Positions 22,114 to 34,500 of a DNA stretch of 64,000 bases are shown here, piece after piece. Source of the DNA: Phoma sp. XZ068. Lineage: Eukaryota > Ascomycota > Dothideomycetes > Pleosporales > Didymellaceae. The notes below the pieces were generated by a model. The model searched no databases. It was not told where the DNA came from and was given only the letters and a program-made list of their open reading frames with translations. Made by a program: the position numbers and the translations under genes. The stretch lies in NCBI GenBank assembly GCA_004835665.1, contig RBKR01000004.1, positions 806,001 to 870,000 on the forward strand. The letters are read 5' to 3'. Every line of letters starts with the position of its first letter. Positions within the stretch are counted from its first letter, which is position 1.

Positions 22114-24058
22114 GTTAGTCTTTGTTGTGTGGAAATTGCTGAATGGGAATTATCAAAACGTGAGGTGGATGGTAGCGCTTGTGGGGTCTATGTATCTCTT
22201 TTATAGATCTTTTCAAGGGTGAGACTGTATTTTATCTTGACGCTGCGATTGTTGATTCACAATCAAACCGATCGAAGATTCTGGTGAAACACGGTTCGAG
22301 CGGAAAATATCTCAGTCATCAGCAACATCTCCATGACCAGACATGCTCGTACCAAACAATCGTTATGCTTACCTAGACAGAGGCGCTGTTCGGATAGGAT
22401 CTTCGTTGATCGCAGATTATGTTCCCTTACCGAGTTGACGTATGCGCACCCTTGCTTTCGGTCTCTAATATAGTCGTTCATACAATCTAAGAGTTTGAAC
22501 TGGCAGCAAACGATTTTAGGAGTATTCTATTGTTCACAGGCTGCATATGAAACGGAAGCTGGGAGTGACTTTGGATGCTTGTTAGCGCTGGGAAGAGAGC
22601 AGACCAAAGGCCTGTTCTCTTGATCTCTACTTCGCATAGTCGGAGAGATACGTTCTCGGCAAGGTTGGCATTTACAAAGCTCCTTCTGTTTCTAAACTGG
22701 CCGTCCTGTAGACCCGCGATAATTAACATTCGTTGCAAGCGAAGAGTTTGACTTTGTGGCTCAGGTTCGAATTCGAAGTGGAAACCTGGCACTTGACGCA
22801 GACAAGCTATTGTTTCTATCGAAAAACCAATTTAAACTCAGCATGTTCTCAGCCCACTGCTTGAGCTGAGAGTGATTGTAAGGCTGGCTGCAAGTTGGCG
22901 AAGCTGAGAAGCATATCCGTCGCATAGAACATTGTATGACAGCAGAGCATGTCGCTATTCCTAGATTACAATTTGGTGTCGTATGGCTATCTCACATCCA
23001 CTCTCTTTTGTTGCAGCGTTGAGGAAGGCTCTAGTGGCACTCGCAAACCCCCTGGCGCTGCGATGCTGAATGCGCGTCTCTCAAGTATCACACCATGCGC
23101 TATCTTGTGGCATCGTGCCTCAAACTGTGGCTTTCGAAGGCTCTACTTCTCAGTCGATTGTGCTTCAATCTGCTTATCATCCGGCCAGGGTATGGTTTAC
23201 CAGGTGTCGCGCGTTGGACGGATCCTGGCTCCTACGCCGCATCACCGGCAATCACGGCACTCACCCAAGCACCAGCACTGGCAACCCAAGCCTTCGCTTT
23301 TGCTTGAAGATTTGGCTCCACGACAAGAGATTCTGCGTCTTGAGTAAACTGAGCTTAAACCTGAAGGTTATCGAGACCGCACTTTGAGGTTGCCAAGATA
23401 AAATTCGCGATGTTGGTGATGGATCGACCGACACCGAACAGCCACGACGTTACAAATGACGATCCTTGGCACATGACGCCATCAATCCACTGGAAATGAC
23501 AACAGTGACATTCTTGCAAGGTTTCTGCTCAGCTTGGCTGCTAACCAGACTTTAGTGCTCGCCGCAGTTTCCAGTTTTTATGTACCTCCATCCTTGCACT
23601 GACCGCAATAACCCCTTTGTCAATGCGCTCATAGTCTACCAGCCATCACGTAATTCCAAGACCCTACTCTCCACAACCAAGACGCTTCTCCAGGACTACG
23701 ACTCTACCCCGTGGGGACACGAAAGTCTTACGAAACTGCAGGCCGTTTCGCGCGCGGATGAAAACTTTTGCACAGACAGTCCGGGTTTTTACGGGTCTGC
23801 TGCGCTTGTTAGGTAATTGTTTTGAAGATTCCCCATGGGGTCGTGATTACGCCAGTTTGATCGTTGGACCGTGCGTTAGTAGGGCTTTGACTTCAAGCAA
23901 CATCACACAGAGAGCAAACCAAGGGTCGGGTGATGAGGTTTATATGGATTGACATTTTATCGTAAGACTATGTCATATCTTCATGCTCGACAATAATCGT
24001 GCCATGTCGTAACAAATGTATCTCGTATCGCGTGAGTAACGAATGGAGTCTCGACAGC
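22114..24058. other. 1.9-kb region without a supported gene
   Basis: Short frames on both strands are present, including a 101-codon minus-strand frame (22487-22792) and plus-strand frames at 22949-23387. None has a recognisable domain, and they overlap one another. The right end is the 3' side of the permease gene. Confidence 0.45.
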
Positions 24059-25995
24059 TTAGAAGAGCCATGCAACAAAGGTCCTGTAGAACCAGTTTCC
24101 GCCCTTCTTGCCTCCATTTTCGAGCTTCTTCTGCGCCTGGTGGGCAACGAATGCCTCCTCCTCCCGGTCGATCTCGTCCTTGCCAGTGTAAAAGTCGGCC
24201 TCGTGCGGCTTGACGCCCTTGGACTTCATGAAGATCTTGTAACCGAAGATGCAGCCAAGGTAGATGGGAATACCCTGCCAATTATATTAGTAGGCCATTA
24301 AACGTGATGGCGTTTGCAACTTACAAGGTAGCCAGTGATGAAGTTCTTGTAATCAAAGGAGCCGTACGTCTTATCGTGCGTGAAAACGTTGAAGTTCTTG
24401 GTCAAGGCAATGAGGACACAGAAGAACAAGGCAATGATGGATCCCCAGAGACCAAAAGGAGCGGTGTATGCCAGCTGGTCGTTGGTGATACCCTGAGCTC
24501 GACGTGCACGGACGAACCAGATGTGCGAAACGAGAAGCGAGATCCAGGACAGTAAACCGAAGATGGTGGTGAGGTTGACAAAGTAGCCGAAAACGACCTT
24601 GGAATCATCGGCAGCGTTCATGAAGGCGGTGCAGCAGAAGAGCGCCGAGATGGCCAAAGCAGGAACAGGGACACCCCGCTTATCGGTCCACTTGAAGATC
24701 TTGGGGGCGTGACCCTCCTCCGCCAAACCATAGATCGTACGCGAAGCGATGTACAAATCCGAATTCGAAGCGCTGAAAGTGAAGATCAGAATGCATGCGT
24801 TGAGGATATCAGGCAAAGCCTTAATGCCGGCAAGCCTGATGGCGAGAACGAAAGGTGAGGCAGAAGCACCAGTTTTGGCCTTGTTCGCGAACGCAAGATC
24901 CGGTGAGTCGTATGGAACAAGCATGCCCAAGAAGAACACAGACAAGCAGTAGAAAAACAGGATTCGGTAGAAGGTGAGCCTAGTTTATGCCGTTAGTATT
25001 TGCATCGTTAGATATGAAGAGTTTGCTCACTTAATCGCGCGGGGAATAGTCTGCGGCAATGTCAGCATGTGTTGTCATAGTACAATGTGTTCGACGTACC
25101 TTGCGGGGGTTCTGCGCCTCACCGACAGTGACACCGATAAGTTCAGTACCCAAGTAGGCGAAGACCGCGTTGACCAATGAGCTCCAGAAACCATAGAACT
25201 TTCCTGCATCGCCAGTTCCCTTGTATGGTTTGAACGCACCAGGGTTCTTGTAATATTTGAAGCCAGTTGCAGGGCCAGGTCCACCACCAACAGCGAGGAT
25301 GAACGAGAGCAGGATGACACCGACGATGACCACGACCTTGATCGAACTGAGCCAGAACTCGAGTTCACCGAAGAACTTGATACCAAAGTAATTGATGGCG
25401 CAGATCAAGACGAGGAAAATCAGAATCCAGATTCCAGGATTAACACGATCTGCGTTCACCCATTCTTGGATAATCAACGCGGTGGCAGTCAGTTGATTGG
25501 GCGTCGTGATGATGTACTTGCACCAATAGGTCCATCCGAGAGCAAAACCGAGGGCAGGATCACAGAAGCGGGTAGCGTAGCCAGCAAAACCAGAGGCGTG
25601 AGGGATCCAGGCAGCCATTTCACCAAGGGCAGTCATGACGATGTAGACAAGGAAACCGACAGATGTGTAAGCAATAAGGATAGAGGCAGGTCTGCTCTTG
25701 TTAGCATTGAAACTCTTCCCTAGCCAAATCGAACTTACCCAGACTGAGCCAAGGCCTTTCCAGTACCGATGATAAGACCAGTTCCAATAGCACCACCGAT
25801 AGCAATCATAGTAATGTGACGGGACTTGAGACCGCGGTGAAGATGACCATTGTCATTGTGGACTACAACACCATCCGAGTCCACTATAGGTTCAGAGGTC
25901 GCGCCAGTCGTGTACTCGGTCTTTCCGTACATCTCGGGATCCTTGTTGTGGGGACTTGCGTCCGAGGAGCTGGAGCTCCGGTTGAAGATTGCCAT
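24059..25995 (-). CDS. Amino-acid permease of the fungal AAT family (Dip5-like)
   Basis: Five exons (25995-25739, 25691-25100, 25050-25031, 24979-24325, 24274-24059) encode 579 residues; every junction keeps frame. Exon 3 is only 20 bp and codes for TIPRAIK across its borders, exactly the conserved NPRKTIPRAIK segment between membrane spans. The first span begins with MIAIGGAIGTGLIIGTG, the diagnostic opening of amino-acid permeases, followed by about eleven further spans. Both tails are charged and cytosolic; the C-terminus has KKLENGGKKGGNWFYRTFVA with the usual aromatic end. The closest described subgroup by wording is the dicarboxylic amino-acid permease Dip5, but substrate assignment is inference. 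Three TGATAA motifs occur in the upstream 0.65 kb, consistent with GATA-factor nitrogen control. Confidence 0.92.
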
Positions 25996-28366
25996 TGTGG
26001 TTGATGTTCAGTCCTCGAGTGTTAAAGGTGACCTTTTGTAGTGGACCAGGGAGCCGTTTGCGGCTGCGGTGAATAAGGCGCAACACACAGGTAAAGGAAC
26101 TTCGGTTGAAGTAGTCTGTATGTATGCAGGCAGACGAGGCAGAGAAAAAGCCTTGTGAGCCTGTGGTGGCACGGCTGACCGGTAGTTATATGGGCGAGGC
26201 TGAGGGGAGCGAGCACAAAAATGTCGCACAAACTTGCTGATAACACAAGCTGCCGGAAAGGCTTATAAGATGTAACCCAAGACCAAGACGGGACTGCTGC
26301 TCGGTGAAAGGATGGTGTGTGGAGCCCGGTTCACAGTTGACCACATATCGTCCGCGCTGACGGCCCAGAGGCCTTATGTACAGCGCCAATCGCCAGGTCA
26401 GACGTTGCTGAATCTGCCCGTGTGCTCTCCGCCGTCGTGGAGTGCCATATTACCTACCTAATGCAGACAAGCCATTTTCAAGCCCTTGTCTAAGGCGGCT
26501 TGGCAAGGGCATGGCGGAGCGAAAGCCAAGAGGGATTCCTTACCTCATTCTACCGTTCGGTGTGATAAGGCCCTATTCAGTTTGTGGAGACCAACGAAAA
26601 GCGAATCATGCGAATAATAAATCGCCGCGCGGCTGATAACAGACTCCAGTAGTTCGTTGCGGCGGTACTCACATCTCCAAGCGTGCCTTAGGCGTGAAAT
26701 TTTTTCCACAGGCGGGCTGTGCACGATGCGCCTTGAGCTGCAGCCTGAACTCGGACTGCAGGCACTTGATGCGAAGAGATGCGAAGAGAGGCGAAGCGTG
26801 TGCGACGAGACAGCCGCGGTGCTTCCCCGCTCTCAAGGCTGCTTGTAGCTAGCGCGTGCTGTGCGCAGGCTGGCAGGTGCTATCGGACGCTCTTTTCTTC
26901 ACATGGCTAGAACGTCCTCCGCTGCCGAATCACGACATTGCAACCATCGCCACGCTCACGACAGCAACAATGCTCAGGATCCGGGAGCTTGGGCATCATC
27001 GCGTGCTCCGTTCCCCAGTGTCTCCACAGAGATATCAACATCGGAAGGTATCAGATACGGGGTTCCGTACGTGATGAAATGACATCTTCAATTTGGACAG
27101 CAAATTGGGTGGATGTGAAAACGTCGATGCGGTATTTGCGCTACAGGTTGGGGGCACAGAGGTTGGCATCGCAGCAGCATTTCTTGACTTTCTTACATTC
27201 TGCCTGAGCGGGCTTAGCCTAGAGAATGATTACGGAACAGTCTATCGAAGAATTCTGCATGAGAACGGCCACCAACTGCTTCCGCCCGTGTGGTGGCGCG
27301 GCGGGCGCCAATATCGAATGCAGGTTAGCCATCTCTTCATCCTCACGAATGATTTCCTCTGCAGTTATCTGCTTGGCTACCATAGAAGGATCCACGAACA
27401 GGCCTGGCACGATCATGGGCTCATGTGGGTGATCATGAACAATCACCTGGGTTCTGGGTAGTTGCGCCATGATCCGGTCGCTCTAAATGCATGAGGCTGC
27501 ATGAATCGAGACCACCCCCGGATCTTCCATTTTACGACTGTCTCGATTGGGAAGGGCAATATTCGTATTTGACCGGCTGACCAACTCGAAGCAGAGGAGC
27601 GCACTGACAGAACACAGACGATATGCATCCTGGCATGTTTCCTCACCCTTACTCTTTTGATGTTGCAACTTTACGCTGCAATAACATGCGTTGCAAGGGT
27701 CCCACCACTCTTCACATTCACACACACACACCGCTCAATGATCGCTAGAATCCAGTATGAGCTTGCAAGGTTCTACCGAAAGCTGCGTTACAGGCCGGCG
27801 GTTATCTTGGGAAGAACAAGACCAAAGATCGGTACTAAGATGGTGAACAGAGTCGAGATTAGATATGTCCATTCCAACCATTAGGCCCTCCCCTGGCGGA
27901 CCACCAGGATATCCATGCACGGAGAGAATCCATCTACCAGCGGTGCGCTTTCAAACTTGCGCGAATAGTGTTATCTCGAATGCTTTGTGATTTCCAATAG
28001 AAGGATACGACTCAACTTCTTCACTTTGTGGCTCTGCTACCGCCCCCTTCCCTGCGCAGTGACAGCTTTTGAGTCGCCATGAAAATGCATGAATTGCACG
28101 GACCACACTCGATGGTTTTGCAGGTGATATGGCACGAGATGGGCGTGAAGTGGAACATGGCGAGAGCGCGTGTTGGATGTACTGAGCTGCGAGTTTGGTA
28201 GCAGTAAGGGACTTCCGGAACTTTACATATCCGGCTTCGCGGTCCCAGGCTGAGACTGCGCAAACAACGAGATGTCTTCACTGGCTGTGAAATAACGCTG
28301 TATTGGAGAATGGGACTGATCGTTTCAACAGCGAGTATGCGACGACCTCCACGCCATCTTCTGCAA
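25996..28366. promoter_or_regulatory. Permease promoter region with three TGATAA motifs, otherwise no gene
   Basis: TGATAA occurs at 26238-26243, 26563-26568 and 26634-26639, that is 240-650 bases upstream of the permease start. HGATAR is the binding site of AreA/Nit2-type nitrogen regulators, so the spacing is suggestive but unproven. The remainder up to the monooxygenase gene shows only overlapping short frames; one of 83 codons is listed separately. Confidence 0.4.
27219..27470 (-). CDS. Possible small protein, very uncertain
   Basis: A frame of 83 codons begins with an ATG at 27470 (MAQLPRTQVIVHDHPHEPMI) and includes an acidic helix-like stretch (AEEIIREDEEMANLHSILA). Its composition is more protein-like than that of the surrounding frames, but no family is recognised. 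There is no signal peptide or membrane span. It lies alone in a gene-poor stretch, so it may be a chance frame. Confidence 0.2.
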   Translation of the reverse strand: MAQLPRTQVIVHDHPHEPMIVPGLFVDPSMVAKQITAEEIIREDEEMANLHSILAPAAPPHGRKQLVAVLMQNSSIDCSVIIL

Positions 28367-30304
28367 TTATCCTCCGCTTACCACATAACTGTCATCCAAC
28401 GTAAACCCACCCAATACATCCAGCAGCCCCTTATCATAGTCAGGCTGCACATCCCTCCCCTCGTCATCCAAACACCCCAGATAATTCGTAATATCCCTCC
28501 CATCAAACTCTCTCGTCTCAAACCCATTCCCCAGAAACGCAAAAATATTCTCATTCCGATACACAATCTCATAGTCTTCATACCTGGGCTGCTCCATCAT
28601 CTTTAGGAAATGCAGCCTACTCCCCGGCCAAATCGCCGCCTGCCCGTCCTGTTTGCCCTGCTTAAACCACGATCTACACGGCGAGGTCCACGCCGTACGC
28701 TGCAAGTACAAATCGGCGTGTCGTCGAAACTGTCGCGCTGCTTCCATCTTCGGGGTCAGGGATTTGATGTCTTCGACCTGGCACTTGGTGATGCACTGGA
28801 GGATGTAGCGTGTCCACTGCTCGATGAGCGGGAAGAAAGAGCCGTGGGCTAGCGGTCCGTAGGGGCCGCAGAAGGAGAAGGTGTTGGGGAAGGTTGGGAC
28901 CCCAACGGAGAGGTAGGATGTCACACCAGCGTCGCCACCCCAGAGGGTGCGTAGGTCAACACCGTTGGCGATGAAGGGGAAGCGGGGGAGCCAGGAGGTG
29001 TCGAAGCCGGTTGCGCAGATGATGGCATCGACGTCGTGGGCGTTGCCTTCGTGGTCAATGAAGCCGTTTTCCGTGATTGAGCCGATGGGACCGGTGAAGG
29101 TAGTGGTGTTTTCTGCGACAAGAGCCTCTAGGTAGCCGGGTGCCGGAGTGGGACGACGACAACCAGGGTTGAAGTTCTTTGGAATCATCTTCTCGATAAG
29201 GCGAGAGTCGTTGTTGAGCTTCGTCCGCATCTGCGTATCTGAGTACTCACGCGCGAGTCGGGCTGCTTCACTGCCTTTTATGATGAATTTGAAGCGCTGG
29301 TTCAGCTCGTTTTCGATTTGTTTGCGGTATTCGAGATACTTCTTTGGGTTTTCTTCAAGGAATTTGAGTTGTTCTTCGCTGTCTGATGCATGTTAGTTGC
29401 TGTCTGACTACTGCCTCGAGGTACTTACAACGGAAGTTGGCGCCGTTTTTGCCAGCCCATGTCTGCGCGAAGCCTGCAGTTATCCAGATCGGGGAACGCA
29501 CCCAGTGGTAGAGATGACCAACTTTCCGTTGTATTGCTGCAACAATTTGCACACCCGAGCTGCCGGCTCCTATGACTGCTACACGTTTGTCGGTGAGATC
29601 ATAGTCTTCATCATAGTGGGCAGAGTGCATCAGCTTGCCCTTGAAGGTCTTCAAGCCGGGTATGTCGGGCCACTTCCAACTGTTTAAGACTCCACCTGCA
29701 TTTATGAAGAACTCTGCACTGTCGTCAAAGACTTCGTCTGTGACCAGATTGCGCACCTTCACTCGCCATAAGCCGGCTGCATCGTCCCATTCCACATGTT
29801 CAATCTGATGTCGTAGTTTGATGTACTTTTTGATGAAATCGTTCTCACGTTCGATAGACTTGAGATACTCCCAGATCTCAGGTGCATATGAGTAGTAGTG
29901 CGACCACAGCTTGATCTTCCACGAGAACTGGTAGTTGGCAGAGGGAATGTCGCAGGCACAGCCAGGGTATCGGTTTTCCAACCAAGTCCCACCAACGTCA
30001 TGGTTCTTCTCATAGGCGACCATTTCCAATTCTTCCATCTCTTCTTCAGCTTTCTTTAGGAAGTTGAGAGCAGATGCGGCTGTTTTGGTTGTCAGCGTCG
30101 AGTGTTTCCGTAGAGTCCTCCCTCGCATTTACCTCCACCCATCAGGATGATTTTGATCTTCCTCTTCGTACCCATAGACTGCTCTTTGATTCTGTACCCA
30201 TATTGGTCTGTCTCAGGTGCAGGCTGATCGCGGACCCTGACGTTCTCGTCTGCATCATTGCCTTGGGTGGCGTACAACGACTTCGGTTCTGAATGGACAA
30301 CCAT
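28367..30304 (-). CDS. FAD/NADPH-dependent flavin monooxygenase, Baeyer-Villiger type
   Basis: Exons 30304-30133, 30079-29429 and 29382-28367 give 612 residues. The cores are KNHDVGGTWLENRYPGCACD, which binds FAD in class B monooxygenases, and the fingerprint FKGKLMHSAHYD. A second Rossmann motif, AVIGAGSSG, for NADPH follows, and later ATGFDTSW near the FAD. The family inserts oxygen next to ketones or oxidises soft nucleophiles, often in secondary metabolism or steroid/alkane-ketone breakdown. The first Rossmann loop reads ILMGGAASALNF after splicing, where most relatives have GAGASG. Two of three loop glycines are therefore replaced. The C-terminal part (PGSRLHFLKMMEQPRYEDYE) is typical of fungal members. 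No biosynthetic cluster partners are adjacent. Confidence 0.88.
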
Positions 30305-31554
30305 CTCCGGAACCCAGCTGAGGTTCTTCAGTGATTGGCTGAGAGTGTAGGAGCCTCGCTGCTACTGCTGTAGGAAATGGACAAGATGATTATACTAGTG
30401 GAAAGAAGGATGAAGGGGTGAAGTGTCAGCTCGATGCTGCATGGTCCGTTATACATGTTTGATAGAACTAGCTGTCGACCTCGGGTTTAGAGCTGGAATA
30501 GTGGAGGTAGAGCTCACGGCACTAGGACAAAGAGCGGGGTAATTCATACACTCAGGTCATCGTCTACAGAGCCTTCGTAAGCTGTTTCAAAGGATATTGC
30601 ATCCTTAGACTTGGCTTTCTGGTTCGAGCTGTAATCAACGATGAACTGGGGTTTTCGATGACGCTGCATTGGAGCTGCCAATATGACCTGCTTATCCACA
30701 ACACAGTGTTTTTGTCGCGAGTTTCATACGCCGATTGCAGCAAAAATGATCTCTAGACGAAGAAATTGGTCGTTATGAAAAGTGTAGACAGTTGCGCGAG
30801 GCCGTGCGGTGCCCTGCGTTTGAGCAAATGGCGGGGTGCTTGGGACGAGATATTCGAGCTGATGGCAGCCACCTAAAGCAGCAAGTGCACAGCCGACAAC
30901 GCGTCGCAGACTGACAGAAAAGCTGAGCTATTGCGTCTCTGTCAGCACGGAAATGTCCACAGGCCGCTAAGGGTGCTATTTGGAGACTTTGTGGTTTGGT
31001 GTTCGAGGCCCCGCCGAGTGCTGGCGTAGGGCTCCTCTGGAAGCTCAGACTTGGCATCCTACAAGCAAGAGAGCTGCCAACCTCGAACGGCTCGTCATCG
31101 ACACCCACGCGGCCACGCATAGACTTTACGCAGTTGCGAGCATTCTCAGACACCCACCAGCGCTGTCAGGTGACCGTCCAGCCACAGCAGCCTCCACCGC
31201 CGCCCACACACCTCGACAGCCCCTCCCCGCGCTACAGACGCCCAAGAAACTTGCTGGAACCTCCGAAGCCGCGCACAGGCAGCGCGAACCCCGTTCTTCA
31301 CGACCGAGGCCCCCCAGGCAGACACACCACAGCGGTCGCAGCGAAGAGCGCTGGCCGCATTGCCCCCACTACACGGCTGCTGGAGAATTTGCGCCCACTG
31401 GACTGCCAGACGCATCGCGCTCAGCTCAGCTCAGCGGCCCCGGCCATGCTGCATCTGCACATGCAACATCCTCACGTAGCCTCGTGAATGACCACCTCGA
31501 CCCTCTTGCCTAATCAGCGCGCCTCTGCGGGCCCCTCGCCGACCACGAGCAGCC
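30305..31554. other. Shared upstream region of the monooxygenase and RhoGEF genes
   Basis: The two genes diverge from this 1.25-kb stretch. Near its right end (30980-31513) plus-strand frames are Pro/Arg/Ala-rich in all phases and end just before the RhoGEF start. They are better read as a long GC-rich leader than as protein. No other feature is seen. Confidence 0.45.
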
Positions 31555-34500
31555 ATGTCGTACTATCAGGGCAACGGCCAGAATTACTACAACCCCAACA
31601 TACCGCACTCCGCTGGGAGCACGCAACCCCCCTACCAGGACCCATATGAGCGAGACAACGGCGAGCAGGCGAACGGCGGTGCTGGGGGATATGGGTACGC
31701 CAATTCTGTGCGGCCCAATAGCGCTTCAAACCGCAATGACGAGCTATTTATCGGCGCCAGCGCCACGTCCCCTGCCTTGAGCCAAGGACCGACATCTCCC
31801 ACCGTGGGCAGCTACGGGAGCAACTATGGGTACCAGTCGCCGCAACAGCAGTACAACCCTCAAAATTACAATTCGCCTGCTGTGGCATTACCCAACCCAC
31901 AACACTACGGCGGTGTCAGCAGGACATTCGCGGCACCGGCTTCATCGCATCAGCCATACGTCCCAGCGGCCTATGCTGATAGTGGACTGACCAGGAACAG
32001 CACAGTCAGCCACCCATATGGCTTCTCTCCTGCCTCACCCACCGCCGCATACCCGTCGCCCAATACTTATCAAAACTCGCAATTCGTCAGGACTACCTCA
32101 CTCCAGGGCAGGTCAGCTTACTCGCCGCCAGCCCCACCGCCACTGCCTGTGCCTCCAGGTAGTGCGCAGTCACCCACTGACGACTGGGGGAGCTACCCAG
32201 CGCGAACGACTTCCAGTGCACACTCGCAGCCATACTACCAATCCTCGCATGCCCCACTTCCGTCCCCACCGACACATGACACTGGGTACAGTGGGCACGA
32301 GCGTGTTGGCAGATTCAACTCGACCTCGAGCCTTCACTCGAATCCTCTACCGCCAACACCAGAGGTACCTCCACATGCTTCACCCCAGCGAACGAACACC
32401 GTCTCCTCGCGTCCGCTTCCCGATCCTCCCACCGAGTCTGATAGCGATGAGTACTTCTCACCACACCACGGGCCTTCGTACAGCCAAGACCAGTTGTTCG
32501 ACGATGTTATGAACATGACTACTGGAAACAGCCCAAGGATACAAGTACAGCAACCGAATGGTGGCGAGTACTATGACGAGATGGGCAGGCGAGCGTCAGG
32601 TAGAAACGGCGAGCGTACGAATGGTGACCGTCTTGCGCCGTACCCAGTCCGCGAAGTATACACCAGTGATGAGAGTGACGTCGAGGCGGCTGCTGGCTTG
32701 GCCGCGCTCAGGATGGCAGAAGAGCAAGAAGAGGCTGATGAAGCGCGCAGGCGCAGTGGAGGAGCGGGGCTCTTCAGCAGCTATGCGACGATGCCATCTC
32801 CACCTCTCCCCCACGATCCAAGCCGGCCTGTCGAGCAGAGTGCCAGTGACAGCGATTATGCGCCAGTAGACCTCGGCCTGTACGGCGGGAACTTCGCGCC
32901 TTCATTTACATATGGAGGGGATCCAAGTCAGCTGGCGACTGGAAGCAGCCAACAAGCCTCGTCGTCTGGCTCACAACGCCGATCGGAGCCCGCCAGCGAT
33001 GACTACGACCCAATTCACCCTTTCCCGTCCTTCTCAACCAACGCACGAGTCGACACCTTTGGCACAGGAGGTCTAGAGGAGCCTAGCGCACGTCGGCGAA
33101 GCTATGACGAGGGAGATGAGGTTACTCTGATGGATTCTGCATCTGGAATGTCTGGCATGTCCGGCGCGACATTACTGCCCTCGTCTGCAATGCCCGGCGA
33201 GCCTCCTGATATGTTTTACCATCCTGGAATGACTAACAGACCCCTTCCTCCTCCGCCGACAAATTCGAACAGTACCCGCCAACGAATGAACCATGCAAGT
33301 ACCAGCTCACAGGGATCCGGCTCCTACGAATACTGGCGCAATGCTCCATCGTCGCGTGGCTCATATCCGGTGGACCCTAACAATATGCAGATGGTCTCTC
33401 CGACTGGCGTACCTGTTCCTCGTTCGACGTCTCTACTCCAACACAGCAATCCACCCCGCGAAATTCCACTCCCAAGATCAAAGACAGATGCCGAACAGAA
33501 CCATAGAGCGCGACAACCCGCCAATCGTAATACCTTCTACGGTGGAGCCATGGATAGTGACGGCAACACTCTGACTCCAGCCAGCTCTGATGCTGTTGCA
33601 ATTGACCTGCCAACCTTACCAACAGGGAGACGTTTCAATCCCGCTAAGTTATCCACCAGCGACTTCAAGAAGTGCGCTGAACCCTGGGCACTCAGCTCGA
33701 TCATATCATGGTTGAAGTTTATGACGGAAGGAGAGAATGACCTGAAGGAAGGAGCAATTCAGGAGGGTCTCATTGCTCTTTTCACTCACAAGGTTCCTAC
33801 GATGAATATTGCAGACGCAGAAACACTGAGCAGCCGAGTTGTACAAGACATGTACAAGGCAGGGACCTTGGTGCATGATGAAGAGTGGCTCAAATTCTCG
33901 TCAAGCAGCATGACTGGCGTCATTTTCCAGCTGACAGGTGCTGGCTGTTATGCGCCAATGCTTCACACATATGCGAGCCCTGGCCGCTGTTATTCACATC
34001 ATTGTCAAAGGACCCTGAAGAAGATCGATCTTCATTCGCCTGCCGCCGCCGCTCGGTCTGAAGACTGGGCAACTTTCCACAAGATGAAGAAGGAGGACGT
34101 TGTCAACGCAAGCAAGAAGGAGGTTGAACGCCAGAATATCCTACACGAGATTGTCCAAGGAGAAGACAAATACATGGATCGACTAGATGTACTGAGGCGA
34201 CTCTACCGAGATAGGCTTGTGGCCGCGCAACCTCCTGTTATTCCACCAAAGAAGCTCAATAGGTTCATCAACGAGGTTTTCAGCAAAGCGGACGCTGTTA
34301 AAAAGGCAAACGAGGATCATCTACTCCCACAGATCAAGTACAGGCAGCAAGAGCAAGGACCTTGGATTGTTGGCTTTAGTGACATTTTCCGGGAGTGGAT
34401 AAGGAAGGCGAAGCAGGCGTACATTGAGTATGCTGCAGCATTCCCCTTTGCCAACTTCTTGGTGCGACAGGAGGCCGACAGGAATATGTTGTTCCGCGCT

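Noticed and set aside
22487..22792. A 101-codon minus-strand frame with a plausible composition
   Set aside because: No family recognised, no clear start context and no splice partner; kept only as a candidate for RNA evidence.
30980..31513. Two long overlapping Pro/Arg/Ala-rich plus-strand frames before the RhoGEF gene
   Set aside because: Composition is typical of GC-rich leader sequence and several phases are open together; the frames end just before the RhoGEF start.
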